Counted from the first letter of the stretch, positions 1 through 7,666 are shown. The stretch: 36,763 bases of DNA from UBA7672 sp036733305 (GCA_036733305.1 DAINAT010000023.1:1-36763); one strand, 5' to 3'. Notes: generated by a model from the letters alone, not told the origin. A program made the numbers and translations.

Positions 1-197
1 CGTTCGAGGACGGCTTCCGCGACAAGGACGGCGTCGTTCACAAGAAGGGTTCGGAAGCTCACAAGGCCTCTGTCACCGGCGACACCGTCGGCGACCCCTA
101 CAAGGACACGGCAGGTCCTGCCGTGAACCCGATGATCAAGATCACCAACATCGTTGCGCTGCTCATGCTCGCGGCCATGGCCTCCGGCGCGCACTAA
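1..197 (+). CDS. hppA: Membrane-bound proton-translocating pyrophosphatase, C-terminal end (partial)
   Basis: The frame is open from base 3 to a TAA at 195-197 and encodes the last 64 residues; the gene begins before the window. The product is an integral membrane pump that couples pyrophosphate hydrolysis to H+ (or Na+) translocation. The visible tail contains the family segment TGDTVGDPYKDTAGPAVNP followed by a closing hydrophobic helix (ITNIVALLMLAAMA). The GDPYKDTAGPA(V/I)NP motif is highly conserved in this family and lies in the catalytic pyrophosphate site. Ion specificity cannot be judged from this fragment. A strong hairpin 30 bases downstream probably ends the transcript. Confidence 0.93.
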   Translation, partial: FEDGFRDKDGVVHKKGSEAHKASVTGDTVGDPYKDTAGPAVNPMIKITNIVALLMLAAMASGAH

Positions 198-226
198 CGC
201 CGGGCTGATTTGATCGACCAAATAGT

Positions 227-263
227 GCGGGCCGCGGATCACTCCGCGGCCCGCTTGCTTTTG
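227..263 (+). terminator. Rho-independent terminator after hppA
   Basis: GCGGGCCGCGGA (227-238) pairs perfectly with TCCGCGGCCCGC (243-254) over a four-base loop, followed by a T-rich stretch TTGCTTTT. It follows the hppA stop by 30 bases and precedes the oppositely oriented FMN reductase gene, so it could also serve that gene from the other side. Confidence 0.8.
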
Positions 264-274
264 GCAGAACTCGC

Positions 275-850
275 TCAGGCGGCTTTGGCCGACTTCAGCG
301 CGTTGCCCCACCAGGCCATGTTGTCGAAGATGGCGGTTCGCGACGCCACCAGATGCGCATAATCATCCAGCGTTTTGCCCTGCTGAACGACGCCCAGGAA
401 CTCCGCCATCGCGATGTTCACCTCCTGCTTGATCGGCGCCATCTGCAGCTCCACGGCAATCCCGCGCAGATGCTCGATCGCCCGCGCGCCGCCAACGCCG
501 CCATAGCCCACAAAGCTGATCGGTTTGCGATTCCACTCAAACGAGGCGCTATCGAACGCGTTCTTCAGCACACCGGTCGGCGCGTGGTTGTACTCGGCGG
601 CCGTAACTATGTAGCCGTCATACGCGCCGATCTTGTGCCGCCAGGCTTCAGCCGCAGCCTCCGTGAACTTGCCGCCCGAATAGCCGACCGGCGCCGGCTC
701 GTTGAACAAGGGTAGGGGATGATCGCGCAGGTCGAGCGTTTCCAACGTAAAATCGTCGCGACTTTTCGCGCCTTCGATGATCCATCGCGCTGGAACGTCA
801 GCGAAACGGTTGGGTCGGGTTGAACCGATGATAAGGGCGAAGTTCAGCAT
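275..850 (-). CDS. NADPH-dependent FMN reductase (flavodoxin-like fold)
   Basis: Predicted cytoplasmic flavoenzyme that reduces FMN, quinones, azo dyes or chromate with NAD(P)H. The N-terminus FALIIGSTRPNRFAD is the FMN phosphate-binding loop of the family (GSxRxxR type). EYNHAPTGVLKNAFD, around residues 87-101, matches the PEYNxSxPGxLKNAID signature, and a GGVGGARA loop follows. The ATG at 850 is chosen over the longer frame (to 913) because AGGAG lies 8 bases upstream and the flavodoxin fold begins immediately; the product is 191 residues. It is divergent from an HxlR-type regulator gene 77 bp away, a common arrangement in which the regulator controls the reductase in response to electrophiles or quinones. 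The natural substrate is unknown. Confidence 0.88.
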   Translation of the reverse strand: MLNFALIIGSTRPNRFADVPARWIIEGAKSRDDFTLETLDLRDHPLPLFNEPAPVGYSGGKFTEAAAEAWRHKIGAYDGYIVTAAEYNHAPTGVLKNAFDSASFEWNRKPISFVGYGGVGGARAIEHLRGIAVELQMAPIKQEVNIAMAEFLGVVQQGKTLDDYAHLVASRTAIFDNMAWWGNALKSAKAA

Positions 851-927
851 GCGAGCGCTCCTGCTGGCGATTGGCGAATGCATCGCTACATTGAGGTGAG
901 TGGTTGATCCCACAAGGAGGCACTTTC

Positions 928-1359
928 TTGAGCCCTGGTACCCTTCATGTAACCGAGCAGTGCCGCCCGGCCACTGAGATGTTTCAGCTGATCGGCGACA
1001 AGTGGACGATTCCCGTCGTGATGCTGCTGTCCAGCGGCAGCCGGCGTTTCTCAGAACTCAGGCGCGAGATACCGAGTATCTCGCAGCGCATGCTGACGCT
1101 TAGCCTCAGGGCGCTTGAGCGAAACGGTCTCATCGAACGTACCGTCACGCCCATCGTGCCTGCGCGTGTCGACTACAAGCTGACGGCGCTTGGCCGATCG
1201 TTCTCGGAACGTGTTTCGCTTTTGGGAATGTGGGCATTCGAAAACAGAACGGCTGTCGATGCTGCCAGAGAGGTATTCGACAGCCGCGTTGAACCGTCAT
1301 TGGAAAGGATCAGCTCGGCGCAGACTCTGTCGGCGCAGGCCCAGCGGGCGGCGGGCTAG
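928..1359 (+). CDS. HxlR-family winged-helix transcriptional regulator
   Basis: About 143 residues. The N-terminal cysteine (TEQCRPATEMFQLIGDKW) and the downstream IPVVMLLSSGSRRFSELRR are hallmarks of HxlR/MarR-like DUF24 regulators. The segment ISQRMLTLSLRALERNGLIER is the recognition helix and wing of the winged-helix domain. A TTG start at 928 is preferred because AAGGAGG (914-920) lies 7 bases upstream; a longer frame from a TTG at 904 has no such site. HxlR proteins bind as dimers and often sense aldehydes or oxidants through the N-terminal Cys. The 77-bp gap to the divergent FMN reductase is the likely operator region, although no clear palindrome was identified there. Confidence 0.88.
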   Translation: MSPGTLHVTEQCRPATEMFQLIGDKWTIPVVMLLSSGSRRFSELRREIPSISQRMLTLSLRALERNGLIERTVTPIVPARVDYKLTALGRSFSERVSLLGMWAFENRTAVDAAREVFDSRVEPSLERISSAQTLSAQAQRAAG

Positions 1360-1508
1360 CCGGCGGCATCGCGAGCGGATTGTTCGGATTATGCGGCAAA
1401 CCTTCCCGATTGTGTGAAGGGTCAACGACACGCGGACGCCGAAAGGATCGGCTTTTGACTGCTTTTCTGAGTTGTGCCGAGTGGCTAATGCCCGCCAGCC
1501 GCGCAGCG

Positions 1509-2534
1509 CTACTCTACGCCGTGCAGCACATCGTTGCGTACGGCGTAGCCGGTAATGGCAAAGTCGGTGAAGAAGCCATCAATGCCCAGCGCGAAGAACT
1601 CCTTCAGCGATGTGGCGATCGGCTTGCCACCGATCGGTTGGTCATCGCGGAACGTCCACGGGTGCACTGGGATGCCCAGCTTGTGCGAGGCCTCGATCAC
1701 GCCTGACGATTTGCCGCTCGCGTCCCGCAGCATGCCGATGCTCGGGCCAAGGCCCTGCCAGAACGGCGCGCCCGGCTTGGCCATGGCGGCGTCGAGGCCT
1801 TCCTTGTTGGCCACAAGCATCACAACCGGCAGGTCGGTCATCGCGTCGATCTTCTTCACGAAGTCTGGTTCGAACGACTGGATGAATACGCGCGATCCGG
1901 CGCCGTCCATGCCGTGCTTCTTCAGGCTGGCGAGAATTTTCTCGGCCATGTCGGCATGGCCATTGGCGGCGTGATAGGCAGGCGACTTGGCTTCCGGATA
2001 GACGCACACCGGCTCGCTGGTCACGGTCACGCGTGACTTCGCCAATTCCAGAACCTCGTCAAAGGTCGGAATCTGATAGAGGCCGTCGAAGGTCGTCGGC
2101 CGCCCCTTGAATGACTGGATGGCGCGCAGCGTCTTGAGTTCGGCCAGGGTGAAGTCCGCCGCCCACCAGTCTTCTTTGCCGTTGAATTCCGGATCAGGCG
2201 ACTTGCGCTTGCGGTTGGCGAATTCCGGCTTCGCGGCCACATCCGTTGTGGTCGAGAGGTAGGTGTCGTGGCGCACAACCAGAACACCATCCTTGCTGAA
2301 CACCAGATCCGGCTCGATGCAGTCCGCGCCGTCGTTGAGCGCGCGCTGATAGCCCTCAAGCGTATGCTCGGGCAGGTGACCCGAGGCGCCGCGGTGGGCG
2401 ATCAGCAGCGGTGTTTTGTGGCCGAGCGAGGCGTAGGGCCAATCGCCCTTCGTGCTCGACGCACCAGGAAGCGTGTCGCAACCGATCAGTGCGAGGGGGA
2501 GGGCGAGCAGGCCGAGAATCTTGATGCGCATCAT
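1509..2534 (-). CDS. Glycerophosphodiester phosphodiesterase, periplasmic lipoprotein
   Basis: 341 residues. The N-terminus has a basic start, a hydrophobic core and a lipobox LIGC (Cys about 19), so a lipid-anchored periplasmic protein is predicted. The GDPD TIM-barrel motifs are present: HRGASGHLPEHT (catalytic His plus the metal-binding Glu of the E-H-T motif), IEPDLVFSKDGVLVVRHD (metal-binding Glu/Asp and second catalytic His) and C-terminal PWTFRDD. Family members hydrolyse deacylated phospholipids to glycerol-3-phosphate and an alcohol. Overall length and motif order resemble secreted GlpQ-type enzymes rather than the short cytosolic UgpQ type. The next downstream frame on the other strand is the HxlR gene, convergent with it. 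No strong Shine-Dalgarno is seen before the double ATG at 2534/2531. Confidence 0.9.
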   Translation of the reverse strand: MMRIKILGLLALPLALIGCDTLPGASSTKGDWPYASLGHKTPLLIAHRGASGHLPEHTLEGYQRALNDGADCIEPDLVFSKDGVLVVRHDTYLSTTTDVAAKPEFANRKRKSPDPEFNGKEDWWAADFTLAELKTLRAIQSFKGRPTTFDGLYQIPTFDEVLELAKSRVTVTSEPVCVYPEAKSPAYHAANGHADMAEKILASLKKHGMDGAGSRVFIQSFEPDFVKKIDAMTDLPVVMLVANKEGLDAAMAKPGAPFWQGLGPSIGMLRDASGKSSGVIEASHKLGIPVHPWTFRDDQPIGGKPIATSLKEFFALGIDGFFTDFAITGYAVRNDVLHGVE

Positions 2535-2646
2535 GGGGATGGAACATGCTCATGTGACGTCCCTATGTCGAGACGGTTCAAATCGTATCGTCAGCGCCGC
2601 ATTGGCCCTACGGCAGGACTTTACGGATATGCGGCCAGCATGGTTA

Positions 2647-2664
2647 TGTGAGTAAACGCTCACA
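2647..2664. promoter_or_regulatory. Palindromic operator upstream of the SDR gene
   Basis: TGTGAG-N6-CTCACA is a perfect interrupted inverted repeat located 16 bases before the SDR start codon and 113 bases before the divergent lipoprotein phosphodiesterase. The form (GTGAGTAAACGCTCAC) resembles operators of TetR-family repressors, which commonly recognise TGAGT/GCTCA half sites. No TetR gene is in the window, so the binding protein is unknown. Confidence 0.5.
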
Positions 2665-2679
2665 TCAGGAAACGCCGCC

Positions 2680-3642
2680 ATGACTGCAGAACAGCAAGCC
2701 TCGATGGGAACGGGCTTCGGCCACCGTTCGACAGCGGCCGACGTACTCAAGGGCATCAACCTGACAGGCAAGAACGTGATTGTCACCGGCGGATACTCCG
2801 GCATCGGCATCGAGGCGGTGAAGGCGCTGGTCGCAGCGGGAGCGCACGTCACGGTCCCGGCCCGCCGCCCCGACAAAGCGCGTGAAGAGCTTGCCGGCAT
2901 TCCCGGCGTCGAAGTCGGCGAGCTCGATCTGGCTGATCTCAACTCGGTCAAGACATTCGCGGACAGCTATGTCGCTTCGGGCAAGCCGCTGCACATCCTG
3001 ATCAACAACGCCGCGATCATGGCCAATCCGGAAACCCGCGTCGGCCCCAACTGGGAATCGCAATTTGCGACCAACCATCTCGGCCACTTTGCGCTTACAG
3101 CCGGACTGACACCCGCATTGAAAGCAGCAAACGGCTCGCGTGTCGTCAGCGTGTCCTCCACGGGTCACAAGCTGTCGCCCATCGTATTCGAGGATATCCA
3201 CTACACCTCGCGCCCTTATCAGAAGTGGACAGCCTACGGCCAGGCCAAGACCGCCAACTCGCTCTTCGCTGTGGAACTTGATCGCCGGGGCCAGGCGCAC
3301 GGTGTCCGCGCCTTCGCCGTTCACCCCGGCGGCATCATGACCGAGCTGCAGCGTCACCTACCCAGGGAAGAGATGATCGCCTTCGGCTGGATCGACGATA
3401 CAGGCAAGCTCAACGAGCGCTTCAAGACCGTAGAGCAGGGCGCCGCCACCGAGACCTGGGCCGCGACCTCGCCCCAGCTCAACGGCAAGGGCGGTCTCTA
3501 TTGCGAGGATTGCGATGTGGCCAAGCTCACGCAGCCCGGCGAGTCGCGCATTGCAGGCGTTGATTCACACGCTGTCGACGCTGATGCAGCCAGAAAGCTC
3601 TGGCAGGTATCGGTCGCGTCAACCGGCCTGGACATGTTCTGA
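2680..3642 (+). CDS. Short-chain dehydrogenase/reductase (retinol dehydrogenase/WWOX-like)
   Basis: 320 residues, Rossmann-fold NAD(P)-dependent oxidoreductase. Visible motifs are the cofactor loop TGGYSGIG (about residues 36-43), the basic residues PARRPDK after strand 2 that favour NADP(H), LDLADL, NNAAIM, the NHLGHF active-site segment, VSVSST (catalytic Ser) and YGQAK (catalytic YxxxK), then HPGGIMTEL. Extra N-terminal residues (TGFGHRSTAADVL) and a long C-terminal part with CEDCDVA are typical of the light-dependent-protochlorophyllide-reductase/retinol-dehydrogenase-like subgroup common in proteobacteria. Substrate cannot be inferred. It is probably controlled through the palindrome at 2647-2664. 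Its stop lies one base from the end of the convergent, disrupted AraC gene. Confidence 0.9.
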   Translation: MTAEQQASMGTGFGHRSTAADVLKGINLTGKNVIVTGGYSGIGIEAVKALVAAGAHVTVPARRPDKAREELAGIPGVEVGELDLADLNSVKTFADSYVASGKPLHILINNAAIMANPETRVGPNWESQFATNHLGHFALTAGLTPALKAANGSRVVSVSSTGHKLSPIVFEDIHYTSRPYQKWTAYGQAKTANSLFAVELDRRGQAHGVRAFAVHPGGIMTELQRHLPREEMIAFGWIDDTGKLNERFKTVEQGAATETWAATSPQLNGKGGLYCEDCDVAKLTQPGESRIAGVDSHAVDADAARKLWQVSVASTGLDMF

Positions 3643-3818
3643 GTTAGTGTATCTGTCGCGAACTGGCGCGCAGATTTGCCGCAAGCGAATTGACGCGCGA
3701 TGTCGGCGGAACTGAGGGCTTGGACTTGCTGCGCGCCTCCGTAAAGCGCGTGCGATAGGTCCGTGGCGCTTCTCCAAACCAGCGCCTGCAGCTACGCGAG
3801 AAGGCAGAGCTGTCATCT

Positions 3819-3832
3819 GTGGACGGCCCCTG
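3819..3832 (+). repeat. Subterminal inverted repeat of the IS, transposase 3' side
   Basis: GTGGACGGCCCCTG, the exact reverse complement of 5168-5181. It sits four bases inside the inferred end, as in IS1111-type elements; classical IS110-subgroup elements lack such repeats. Confidence 0.85.
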
Positions 3833-3859
3833 AGCTGCAAGGGGAAAGTTGAGCCGAGC

Positions 3860-4078
3860 TGAAGATCTGTCGGGTGCGGTCATCTGTCCGGCCTGTTTGC
3901 GCGGCGTCGATGGCCGCTGGCCCTGATGGAGTCCGCTAGAAAAGTCCCTCTCAGATTAGCGAGCTTGATGCTCCGACAGCTCTGCGGGTTATCTTTCTTT
4001 GCGGTCCGCTTCTTGATCCTCATCAGCTCATGTGCACCCTCGCAGTTTGGAGCAGCGGCCCTGCCGCTGCGATCTTGG
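3860..4078 (-). ncRNA. Putative bridge RNA (seekRNA) of the IS1111-type element
   Basis: Non-coding region between the transposase stop and the element end, read on the transposase strand. A segment at 3975-3985, GCAGAGCUGUC as RNA, equals 11 bases of the target flank including the core dinucleotide (plus strand 3804-3814). Further 3' in the RNA, ACAGAUGA(C) (3879-3887) equals the element's own end plus core (3812-3820). The order, target guide then donor guide, and the position 3' of the transposase fit published bridge RNA and seekRNA descriptions for this family. RNA ends and folding were not computed; the coordinates are the plausible outer limits. Confidence 0.6.
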
Positions 4079-5101
4079 TCAGATCATTGCTGGCGCACGA
4101 TAGTCCTCCCTGCGTGAAAGTACGGCCCAGGCGATGCGTGCGGTTTTGTTGGCCATGGCGACAGTGACAACTCTGCTCGGTTTGCGTTCCATCAGAGATC
4201 TCACCCAAGCGCCGGTCGCTGACGCATTATCGCCGGCACGGCGAATGACGGAGGTGGCTCCGACCACAAGAAGCTTTCGGAGATAGCCATCGCCCATCTT
4301 CGAGATGCGGCCGAGGCGGTCCTTGCCGCCGGAGGAGTTCTGTCGCGGCACGAGTCCCAGGAAGGCAGCGAACTCGCGGCCCGACCGGAACAGGCTCGGA
4401 TCAGTAACAGAAGCGGCGAGCGCAGTCGCCGTGATGATACCGACGCCGGGTATAGTCGCCAGGCGTTGGCTGGCCTCATCCTGGCGATGCCAGGCCATGA
4501 GCTGCCGCTCGAGGGCATGGATCTCGATAGCGAGTGCATCGAGCTGATCGGCTAGCCTAAGCAAGGCTGATCGGGCGAGGTCTGGAAGAACCGCCGCGTC
4601 CGCCGCTTGAACCTGCCCGATGAGCTCAGCCGAGCGACGAGCGCCCTGAGGGGCGATCATCCCGAACTCTGCACAATGACCGCGGATGGCGTTGATCAAC
4701 ATGGTGCGCTGGCGCACCAATAGCTCGCGCGTCCGGTGCAACACCAGTACGCCCTGCCGCTCGGCGCTCTTGACCGGCACGAAGCGCATGCTGGGTCGCA
4801 TCACCGCCTCGCAGATCGCCTCGGCATCGGCTGCATCGTTCTTCTGTCGGCGAAGATAGGCCTTCACGTAACTCGGCGGCATCAACCGGACTTCGTGACC
4901 CAGCCTCGACAACTCCCGCGCCCAGAAGTGCGCCGTCGCGCAGGCCTCCATGCCAACCAAGCAGGGCTCAAGTGACGCGAAGAAGGTCAGCACCTCGGCG
5001 CGGCGCAGCTTCTTCCGCACGGTGATCAGACCGGCGGCGTCAACGCCGTGAACCTGGAAAACGGACTTGGCGAGATCAATCCCAATCGTGATAGTCTTCA
5101 T
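4079..5101 (-). CDS. IS110/IS1111-family transposase (DEDD + serine recombinase-like)
   Basis: 340 residues starting MKTITIGIDLAKS at 5101; the 14 residues upstream in the same frame lack a plausible start signal. The N-terminal RuvC-like DEDD domain shows ITIGIDLAKSVFQ (first Asp), VGMEAC (Glu) and KNDAADAEAICEA (paired Asp). The C-terminal Transposase_20 domain shows IPGVGIITATAL (helix-hairpin-helix-like) and FLGLVPRQNSSGGKDRLGR, including the conserved serine region proposed as nucleophile, then ISKMGDGYLRKLL. Length and motifs are complete, so the element may still be active. The enzyme forms and integrates a circular intermediate directed by an RNA encoded in the same element (known of the family). 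Confidence 0.95.
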   Translation of the reverse strand: MKTITIGIDLAKSVFQVHGVDAAGLITVRKKLRRAEVLTFFASLEPCLVGMEACATAHFWARELSRLGHEVRLMPPSYVKAYLRRQKNDAADAEAICEAVMRPSMRFVPVKSAERQGVLVLHRTRELLVRQRTMLINAIRGHCAEFGMIAPQGARRSAELIGQVQAADAAVLPDLARSALLRLADQLDALAIEIHALERQLMAWHRQDEASQRLATIPGVGIITATALAASVTDPSLFRSGREFAAFLGLVPRQNSSGGKDRLGRISKMGDGYLRKLLVVGATSVIRRAGDNASATGAWVRSLMERKPSRVVTVAMANKTARIAWAVLSRREDYRAPAMI

Positions 5102-5167
5102 GTGGACGGCTCCTGCTGTGGCGGTTGCTTCAACAACGACCACCCTATGGCGCTTCGACGCCGGACA

Positions 5168-5181
5168 CAGGGGCCGTCCAC
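5168..5181 (+). repeat. Subterminal inverted repeat of the IS, transposase 5' side
   Basis: CAGGGGCCGTCCAC, the exact reverse complement of 3819-3832, four bases inside the inferred end of the element. Confidence 0.85.
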
Positions 5182-6265
5182 CCCATCAGCGTAGTCGAGC
5201 ATTTGCGCGATTTGCGAGATCGAAACCGTCGGCTGCTTCAGCAATCTTTCTGCCCACTCACGGCGGACATTGTCCTTGATCTTCTCAAAGCTGGTGCCTT
5301 CGCCTTTCAGTCGCCGCTGCAAAGTGCGCGCATGCAGGCCCAACGCTTTCGCCGCTTGCTCCGGCGTGCATTCGCGTCCTTTCAGCAGGCTGCGCGCCAT
5401 CGTTGTTACGCGCCGGGTCAGCACCTTCTCGCGCGTCGGTGTGTGGGCGTGGAGATATGTCTCTGCGATCTCGCGCATGTGCGAAGAGCCGCCGGGTCGC
5501 CACGTATCCAGAACCGCGCGTTCGATGGCGATGCCCATCGTCGGCTTGCCGAAGCTCGGCGTTATGCCGAAGATCTTGCGATAGACGGTCAGTGACGAAA
5601 TCGGTTCGTGCATGAACCACACTTCGCGCGGCTTGTAGTCATCACCTCCCAGTTCGCTGAGCGATCTGTGGAAGGAGGCGATGATGCGCTCGTCATTCTG
5701 TTCGCGCCGCCGCTGACTGCGCAACGCCAGCGTCGCCGACAGGAAGTCGCGAGAGGTGCGCGGCATCGGCGCCAGCGTCACGGAGAGCGCAGGATTGTGC
5801 ACGTGCATGAAGCGCGCGGCGACCTCTATGCCTTCGCGCGCAGTCGGTGCGTTGATGATCGCGATCGACAGTGCGCCAAGCGTGGATATGTTCTGCACCT
5901 GACCCAAGCGCAGTCCGAAGTCCGGTCGCTCAAGTCGTTCGGCCGCAGAAGCAAGGCTGTCGACGAATGCGCGCAGCGGCATGTAGCGTTCGGGGTCGGT
6001 GAGGGCGGAGGGAGAGACCTGCGCAGCGGCAAGAATCGCGTCGGGGTCACCCCCGAGCTCGATCACCAGCTCGCGAAAGCCGCTCCAGGCGCTCGCGCGA
6101 ATGATTTCCCTCATCTCGGTGCGGCCTGCGTCAGCATGACACCCGGTTTCCCTGCAACTGTCGCGAAATGACATGTTTTTGTCGGGCTGGGAGGAGCGCC
6201 CACTCGCCTGTGAACGTATGTGCCACCCACATAAGAAGACTACCAGCACTCCCGGGAATAAAAAG

Positions 6266-6688
6266 ATGTCCGCAGACGCGAAAGTCGCACGACAGCCTAT
6301 AAAACCGCGCGTTCTGATCGTGGATGACGCATCGGGCATGCGCACCTATCTGCGCCTCATTCTCGAGTCGGCGGGTTTTGATTGCACGGAAGTTCCCGAC
6401 GGAGGCGAAGCTTTCGACCACATCCTGAAAGGCGGTTTCGATGTCGTCGTCACAGACCTCGAAATGCCGGGCATGGACGGTTACCAGCTTCTATCCGCAA
6501 TCAGCCTGTTGTCGGCGTCCCGGGGCAGGCCAGCCGTAATCGTTGCGTCAGCGCTGATGGACGAAACCTTGGCGGAGCGCCGCCCGGAATTGCGGCAGGC
6601 CTCGGCCCTGTTGGCCAAGCCGGTTCAGCCCGCGGACCTGCTGAAGGCGATGGAAAAGGTCCTCGGCGCTCGTTCAGCCATCCGCTAA
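6266..6688 (+). CDS. Single-domain CheY-like response regulator
   Basis: 140 residues, a receiver domain with no output domain. RVLIVDDASGMRTYLRLIL gives the acidic pair, VVVTDLEMPGMDG gives the phosphoacceptor Asp (about residue 67), IVASAL supplies the Ser/Thr switch and LLAKPVQPADLLKAM the conserved Lys. Start ATG 6266 (MSADAK) is chosen because the receiver fold begins shortly after; the longer frame back to 6173 overlaps the promoter side of the divergent AraC gene. Single-domain receivers in alphaproteobacteria act in phosphorelays, motility or the general stress response; no partner kinase is adjacent. A single-domain Hpt protein lies elsewhere in the window (32389-32766), but a link is only speculative. 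Confidence 0.88.
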   Translation: MSADAKVARQPIKPRVLIVDDASGMRTYLRLILESAGFDCTEVPDGGEAFDHILKGGFDVVVTDLEMPGMDGYQLLSAISLLSASRGRPAVIVASALMDETLAERRPELRQASALLAKPVQPADLLKAMEKVLGARSAIR

Positions 6689-6757
6689 GGCGACGCACCT
6701 CATTGATGCTGCGCGATTCTTGACGGTTTCGCCCCAAGGGCGCATCTGGGCCCTCCG

Positions 6758-7534
6758 ATGAACAAGATCACCGCTTTCCTCACCAATATGGACGCCCGTG
6801 CGTGGCGCACCATCTGGGTGTCGCTCGCCCTGCTGGGCGGCGTAGGCGTGCTGATGGTTCTCGGCAAGTCGGGCGCATTCGGCTTCGCAGACCATATCGA
6901 CGAACAGCTCGCAGGATTGCGCAACAGTCCCTGGGGTTTGCCGGCGACTATTCTGGTTTTCATCCTGACGGCTTTCATCGCCGCGCCGCAGTTTGTGCTG
7001 ATGGCCGGGTGCATCGTGGCGTTCGGCCCGTGGCTCGGCAGCGCCTACGCGATGGCGGGCCAGATGGCCGCCGCGTGGCTGCATTTCTACATGGGCCGTC
7101 TGGGCGGGCGCGAACTCGTCGACCGCTATGGCGGCAACACGGTGAACCGCCTGTCGCGTTTCATCGGCCGCAACGACTTCCTTGCCAGCGCCATCGTGCG
7201 CTCGGTGCCGACTGCGCCCGCCATTGTGGTCAACATGGCCTTCGGCGCCTCCAAGGCGAATGTCTGGCGCTTCCTCGCCGGCTGCTTCTTCGGGTCGATC
7301 CCGAAGACGCTGATCGTGGCGCTGCTGGGTCAGTCGGTCATGTCTGCCATGGGCGGGGGCGTGCTGATCGCCGTCGGCGGTGTGATTGCAGTCGTCGGCA
7401 TCTGGATCACAGTGGCGCTCGCCGCCCGGAAGGCCGTTAACGACGAACCGGATCTCCAGCAAGACGGCGAGCCGATGGGCCCAAACCAGTCGCCAAATCC
7501 GGACAACAGGGTTGGGTCTGCCTCGGCGGACTAG
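6758..7534 (+). CDS. VTT-domain (TVP38/TMEM64, DedA-like) inner-membrane protein
   Basis: 258 residues with about five hydrophobic segments: WVSLALLGGVGVLMVLG, TILVFILTAFIAAPQFVLMAGC, AYAMAGQMAAAWLHFYMG, a re-entrant-like region with RSVPTAPAIVVNMAFGASK, and the C-terminal GVLIAVGGVIAVVGIWITVAL. The segment RFIGRNDFLASAIVRSVPTAPAIVVNMAFG corresponds to the conserved core of the VTT (SNARE-associated Golgi) domain. Eukaryotic relatives are lipid scramblases, and bacterial DedA relatives recycle undecaprenyl or phospholipid carriers (family knowledge), so a lipid-translocation role is possible but unproven. The C-terminal tail is hydrophilic and rich in Asp/Asn/Pro. It is followed by the leu attenuation region. 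Confidence 0.85.
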   Translation: MNKITAFLTNMDARAWRTIWVSLALLGGVGVLMVLGKSGAFGFADHIDEQLAGLRNSPWGLPATILVFILTAFIAAPQFVLMAGCIVAFGPWLGSAYAMAGQMAAAWLHFYMGRLGGRELVDRYGGNTVNRLSRFIGRNDFLASAIVRSVPTAPAIVVNMAFGASKANVWRFLAGCFFGSIPKTLIVALLGQSVMSAMGGGVLIAVGGVIAVVGIWITVALAARKAVNDEPDLQQDGEPMGPNQSPNPDNRVGSASAD

Positions 7535-7559
7535 GTCGAAGGGCCTAATTTCCTGTCAC

Positions 7560-7588
7560 TTGACCTGAACCGCGACCCGAACGATAGA
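7560..7588 (+). promoter_or_regulatory. Candidate promoter of the leuA leader
   Basis: TTGACC (7560-7565), a 17-base spacer and GATAGA (7583-7588). The expected transcription start, about seven bases after the -10, falls on or next to the leader ATG at 7595. This would give a leaderless mRNA and fits the absence of a Shine-Dalgarno before that ATG. Position-based inference only. Confidence 0.45.
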
Positions 7589-7594
7589 GCATCC

Positions 7595-7666
7595 ATGCGC
7601 AATCAGGGGCTTACCCTTCTTCTTTCCCAGCAGGGGCTGCTTAGCAGCCCCTGGGCGCGTTCGTGA
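7595..7666 (+). CDS. leuL: Leucine-rich leader peptide upstream of leuA (23 aa)
   Basis: A short frame MRNQGLTLLLSQQGLLSSPWARS* with six leucines, three of them consecutive (codons 8-10, all CTT) and a second pair at 15-16. It lies 78 bases before leuA and its 3' half overlaps a perfect hairpin. This is the classic arrangement of an amino-acid attenuator: ribosome stalling at Leu codons under leucine shortage alters folding of the following RNA. It is too short for routine gene calling. The call rests on Leu content, position and the hairpins; expression is not shown. Confidence 0.75.
   Translation: MRNQGLTLLLSQQGLLSSPWARS

Larger units (their letters stand above)
3815..5187 (-). mobile_element. 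IS110-family insertion sequence, IS1111 subgroup (1,373 bp)
   Basis: The element splits an AraC-type gene. It has one DEDD transposase on the minus strand, a short 5' flank (about 86 bp) and a long 3' non-coding flank (about 264 bp), which is the layout of the IS1111 subgroup. It also has subterminal inverted repeats GTGGACGGCCCCTG at 3819-3832 and 5168-5181, perfect over 14 bp and a few bases inside the ends. The dinucleotide TC (GA on the coding strand) is present at both junctions (3813-3814 and 5186-5187), so the end could be shifted by two bases; no longer target duplication exists. The reconstructed target is ...CTACGCT-GA-CAGCTCTGC..., which restores the host gene in frame. Confidence 0.88.
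3644..6114 (-). pseudogene. AraC-family regulator gene interrupted by an IS110-family element
   Basis: Two exact parts of one gene. The 5' part (6114-5188, 309 codons) begins MREIIRASAWSGF, carries an Arabinose_bd-type N-terminal domain, then the first HTH (EQAAKALGLHARTLQRRLKGEG) and breaks off in the second HTH at ISQIAQMLDYA. The 3' part (3814-3644, 57 codons) resumes with DSSAFSRSCRRWFGEAPRTYR. Removing the insertion restores one frame of 365 residues, with QMLDYADSSAFSRSCRRW matching the family's spacing exactly, so no decay has occurred since insertion. As it stands the 5' part reads into the element and ends in unrelated residues near 5098, losing the DNA-contacting second HTH; the product is presumably inactive for normal DNA binding. 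The target genes are unknown; the convergent SDR gene and the divergent receiver gene are its neighbours. Confidence 0.9.

Noticed and set aside
5098..6345. Continuous frame read as an intact 415-residue AraC protein
   Set aside because: Its last 25 or so residues come from the IS, and its first 77 residues lie upstream of the natural start; the genuine C-terminus is at 3644-3814 beyond the element.
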